Made by a program: the position numbers and the translations under genes
In this document: positions 62,324 through 64,000 of the stretch, one piece after another
Layout: each line of letters starts with the position of its first letter
How positions within the stretch are numbered: position 1 is the stretch's first letter
Assembly: GCF_900101475.1 (NCBI RefSeq)
Contig: NZ_FMZV01000007.1
Span: 145,754-209,753, forward strand
DNA: 64,000 nt
Direction: 5' to 3'
Source of the DNA: Ruegeria marina
Lineage (GTDB): Bacteria > Pseudomonadota > Alphaproteobacteria > Rhodobacterales > Rhodobacteraceae
The notes under the pieces: model-generated
The model's input: the letters and a program-made list of their open reading frames with translations, nothing else
Database searches by the model: none
Told to the model about the DNA's origin: nothing

Positions 62324-62953
62324 ATGACAGCTGCAGAAAAGAAACGGCGGGAAATGCGCGAAACGATCCGCGACGCCTCAATACGCGAGTTCGCCCGAAA
62401 CGGTCTCGCTGGAACTTCCACGCAAGCGATCGCTGATGCCGCAGGGATCACCAAGGCGCAGTTGCACTACTATATTTCTTCGAAGGAAGAGTTATATCAA
62501 GAAGTGCTTCGCTACATTGTCGAGCAATGGCGAGAGATTTTTTTTCTGGCCGCGTCGCCCGAAGATCCCGCCACGGCGATTTCGAGATATATCGAGCAGA
62601 AATTGAAGCATGCGTTGGAATATCCCGACATATCCAGATTTTTCGCACGCGAAATAGCACGCGGTGCTCCTGAAATGTCACCTCATTGGTGCGGTCTCCG
62701 GAAGGCCGTAGAAGAAGCCAGCGGAGTCATCAACAGGTGGATCGAAGGGGGAAAGATCAAACCGGTCGATCCCCTGCTTTTTCAGATAAACATGTGGGCG
62801 GTGACCCAACACTACGCCGAATACGAGGCGCAGGTACGGGTATTGATGAACAAAGCGGCAGATGCTCCCCTCGATGACGGCAGGATTATCAAAGAGGCCA
62901 CGACGTTGTTCTTACTGCGGTGTGGTCTAACGGAGGAGGGAATGGTGTCATGA
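62324..62953 (+). CDS. TetR/AcrR-family regulator, RutR-like
   Basis: Regulator of 209 residues. HTH at about residues 10-55 (EFARNGLAGTSTQAIADAAG, ITKAQLHYYISSKEELYQEV) and a RutR/YcdC-type C-terminal domain (INMWAVTQHYAEYEAQVRVL). RutR binds uracil/thymine and controls pyrimidine use, so a heterocycle ligand is plausible. The ATG at 62324 with AGGGGA upstream is preferred over one at 62303, which directly abuts AAGG. Its stop overlaps the RidA start. Confidence 0.88.
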   Translation: MTAAEKKRREMRETIRDASIREFARNGLAGTSTQAIADAAGITKAQLHYYISSKEELYQEVLRYIVEQWREIFFLAASPEDPATAISRYIEQKLKHALEYPDISRFFAREIARGAPEMSPHWCGLRKAVEEASGVINRWIEGGKIKPVDPLLFQINMWAVTQHYAEYEAQVRVLMNKAADAPLDDGRIIKEATTLFLLRCGLTEEGMVS

Positions 62954-63333
62954 AGGCACTCAATCCCACGAGTATTGCACCGCCGTTCGGAAACTATTCG
63001 CATGGTATCACCGATGGGCACTTTGTGGTGACATCAGGTCAACTGGGCCTCTCGAAGAATGGTGAAGTTCCGAATTCAGTTGGCGCACAAGCAGAAATTT
63101 GCTTCGCAAATATTCATGCGATCCTGACGGAATGCGGTTTGGATTACTCCAACGTCATTCGGTTCAGCGCATTTGTGACCCGGCGTGAAGACATGGCGCC
63201 ATATATGGAGGTTCGGGATCGAGTGCTTGAGGGACTCACTGTGAAACCGGCTTCAACCTTGTTGATTGTATCCGGGTTTTCGCGACCGGAGTTTCTTGTG
63301 GAAATTGAAGCAATTGCATTGCGGGCGCAGTGA
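62950..63333 (+). CDS. RidA-family protein
   Basis: YjgF/YER057c/UK114 fold protein of 127 residues (HFVVTSGQLGLSKNGEVPNS, NIHAILTECGLDYSNVIRFS). The position of the catalytic arginine of true RidA near the C-terminus reads GFSRPEFLVEIEAIA, keeping R and E. RidA members remove reactive enamine/imine or aminoacrylate intermediates; in the rut pathway a relative (RutC) acts on aminoacrylate. It overlaps the regulator gene by 4 nt (ATGA). Confidence 0.9.
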   Translation: MKALNPTSIAPPFGNYSHGITDGHFVVTSGQLGLSKNGEVPNSVGAQAEICFANIHAILTECGLDYSNVIRFSAFVTRREDMAPYMEVRDRVLEGLTVKPASTLLIVSGFSRPEFLVEIEAIALRAQ

Positions 63334-63344
63334 GAAAGGATTCC

Positions 63345-63674
63345 ATGAATACCGTAAGTATTACGTTTGTCGAGCATGATGGCACTGAGAAGTTCGTCGT
63401 AGTGCCTACCGGCGGGACTCTGATGGAAGCTGCGCGGAATGAAGGAATGCGCGGAATCGATGCTGAATGCGGAGGCGCATGTTCTTGTTCAACCTGTCAT
63501 GTTCTTATTGGCGCCGATTGGTTCGAGAGACTTCCTGCCGCCACTGATTTAGAAATTGATATGCTTGACTTTGCATATCAGGCTGAACCGAACTCATCCA
63601 GACTTTCCTGTCAAATTACTGTCACGAAGGAATTGAACGGGCTCAAAGTGCGGCTGCCCGAACGTCAAAGTTAG
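63345..63674 (+). CDS. [2Fe-2S] ferredoxin (adrenodoxin/putidaredoxin type)
   Basis: Electron carrier of 109 residues. Cluster ligands follow the C-x5-C-x2-C pattern in ECGGACSCSTCHV, with the fourth Cys in RLSCQITVTKEL. The ATG at 63345 has AAGGA 4 nt upstream; an in-frame GTG at 63330 overlaps the RidA stop. It should take electrons from the reductase at 53239 and pass them to an oxygenase not present in the window. An insertion sequence begins at or inside its stop codon. Confidence 0.9.
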   Translation: MNTVSITFVEHDGTEKFVVVPTGGTLMEAARNEGMRGIDAECGGACSCSTCHVLIGADWFERLPAATDLEIDMLDFAYQAEPNSSRLSCQITVTKELNGLKVRLPERQS

Positions 63675-64000
63675 GGTCAGGATTCATAACCAATAGATGA
63701 CGGTCGCGGCGAGGGCGATGGCCGATAGGAACACCTCGGGGCATCGGTCATAGCGGGTCGCCACACGCCGCCAATCCTTGAGCCTGCCGAACATGATCTC
63801 GATACGATTTCTCCGCTTGTAGCGGCGCTTGTCGTACTTGATCGGCGTCTTGCGTTGCTTCCGGCCGGGAATGCAGGCGCGTATGCCTTTGTCTTTCAAC
63901 GTTTCCCTGAACCAGTCGGCGTCATAGCCGCGATCTCCGAGCAGCCATTTGACGTTTGGCAGGCTACCGAGAAGCGCCCGCGCGCCGATGTAGTCGCTCA
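63675..64000 (-). mobile_element. IS5-family insertion sequence, 3' part (runs off the window)
   Basis: The minus-strand frame ending at 63684 encodes the C-terminal half of an IS5/IS427-group DDE transposase, open from the window edge (WLLGDRGYDADWFRETLKDK with the second catalytic Asp; RRNRIEIMFGRLKDWRRVAT with the catalytic Glu). The element probably ends at about 63675 with GGGTCAGGATTCATAACC as its terminal repeat, directly behind the ferredoxin TAG. The left end, the rest of the transposase and the target duplication lie outside the window. Confidence 0.85.
63684..64000 (-). CDS. IS5-family transposase (5' part beyond the window)
   Basis: Partial transposase, about 105 C-terminal residues in the window with no interruption. 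The conserved R-R-Y-K-R-R-N-R-I-E segment marks the IS5/IS427 group, where the protein is often made by frameshifting from two frames; this would be the second. It ends VIYWL. The upstream part is not visible. Confidence 0.85.
   Translation of the reverse strand, partial: SDYIGARALLGSLPNVKWLLGDRGYDADWFRETLKDKGIRACIPGRKQRKTPIKYDKRRYKRRNRIEIMFGRLKDWRRVATRYDRCPEVFLSAIALAATVIYWL

Noticed and set aside
1..64000. tRNA, rRNA, riboswitch or prophage genes
   Set aside because: None could be recognised by eye on either strand; a covariance-model search would be decisive.

Overview
The window reads as DNA from a high-GC alphaproteobacterium, most likely a roseobacter-type member of the Rhodobacteraceae. 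This is inferred from codon bias, a TRAP/malonate cluster, a form I carbon monoxide dehydrogenase cluster, GATase1-like AraC regulation of a carnitine-type operon and an IS5-type transposase. No rRNA, tRNA, CRISPR array or replication origin was seen. A DUF1612/HTH_13-like protein at 13 kb belongs to a group common on plasmids of this order, so a plasmid or chromid is possible but not shown.

Layout. 1-7.5 kb: a LysR gene cut by the window edge, then a GntR/FCD regulator divergent from a malonate operon (TRAP uptake dctPQM, malonyl-CoA decarboxylase, malonate-CoA ligase). The operon imports malonate, activates it to malonyl-CoA and decarboxylates it to acetyl-CoA. 7.5-12.6 kb: an acyl-CoA dehydrogenase / CoA ligase / crotonase operon divergent from a GlxA-type AraC regulator, likely for carnitine or gamma-butyrobetaine. 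12.6-14.7 kb: an HTH protein and a class IV aminotransferase. 14.8-23.3 kb: a cox cluster in the order C-M-S-L-D-E-F-G. CoxL carries the form I active-site loop AYRCSFR, and three repeats phased at exactly 21 bp lie between the LytTR sensor gene coxC and coxM. 23.4-26.1 kb: a class III aminotransferase and a glutamine synthetase-family enzyme.

26.3-52.1 kb is an accessory block of energy, redox and stress functions. It holds YidD, a YqhA-like protein, two SDR proteins (one fused to SPW and VKOR-like membrane domains), a glutaredoxin-MauE fusion, a CBS protein and a tightly overlapping minus-strand operon (FadE-like, thiolase, FadJ-like, acetyl-CoA hydrolase/transferase, Na/Ca antiporter). It continues with MgtC, a coupled small membrane protein and VOC protein, 2-oxoacid dehydrogenase E1a/E1b/E2 (no E3), cupin, rhodanese, glutamate dehydrogenase, an ECF-type sigma factor and two PRC-barrel proteins.

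52.4-53.2 kb holds a broken secreted-protein gene. From about 53.2 kb base composition becomes visibly more AT-rich and a second accessory unit begins. It contains a ferredoxin reductase and a 2-hydroxyacid dehydrogenase on the minus strand. On the plus strand lie a creatininase-family hydrolase, an ABC importer, a cytosine deaminase-like amidohydrolase, an FAD oxidoreductase, a flavodoxin-fold reductase, a RutR-like TetR regulator, RidA and a [2Fe-2S] ferredoxin. This looks like an uncharacterised catabolic pathway for a cyclic amide or N-heterocycle. An IS5-family element abuts the ferredoxin stop codon and runs off the right edge, so part of the pathway (for example an oxygenase fed by the ferredoxin) may lie beyond it.
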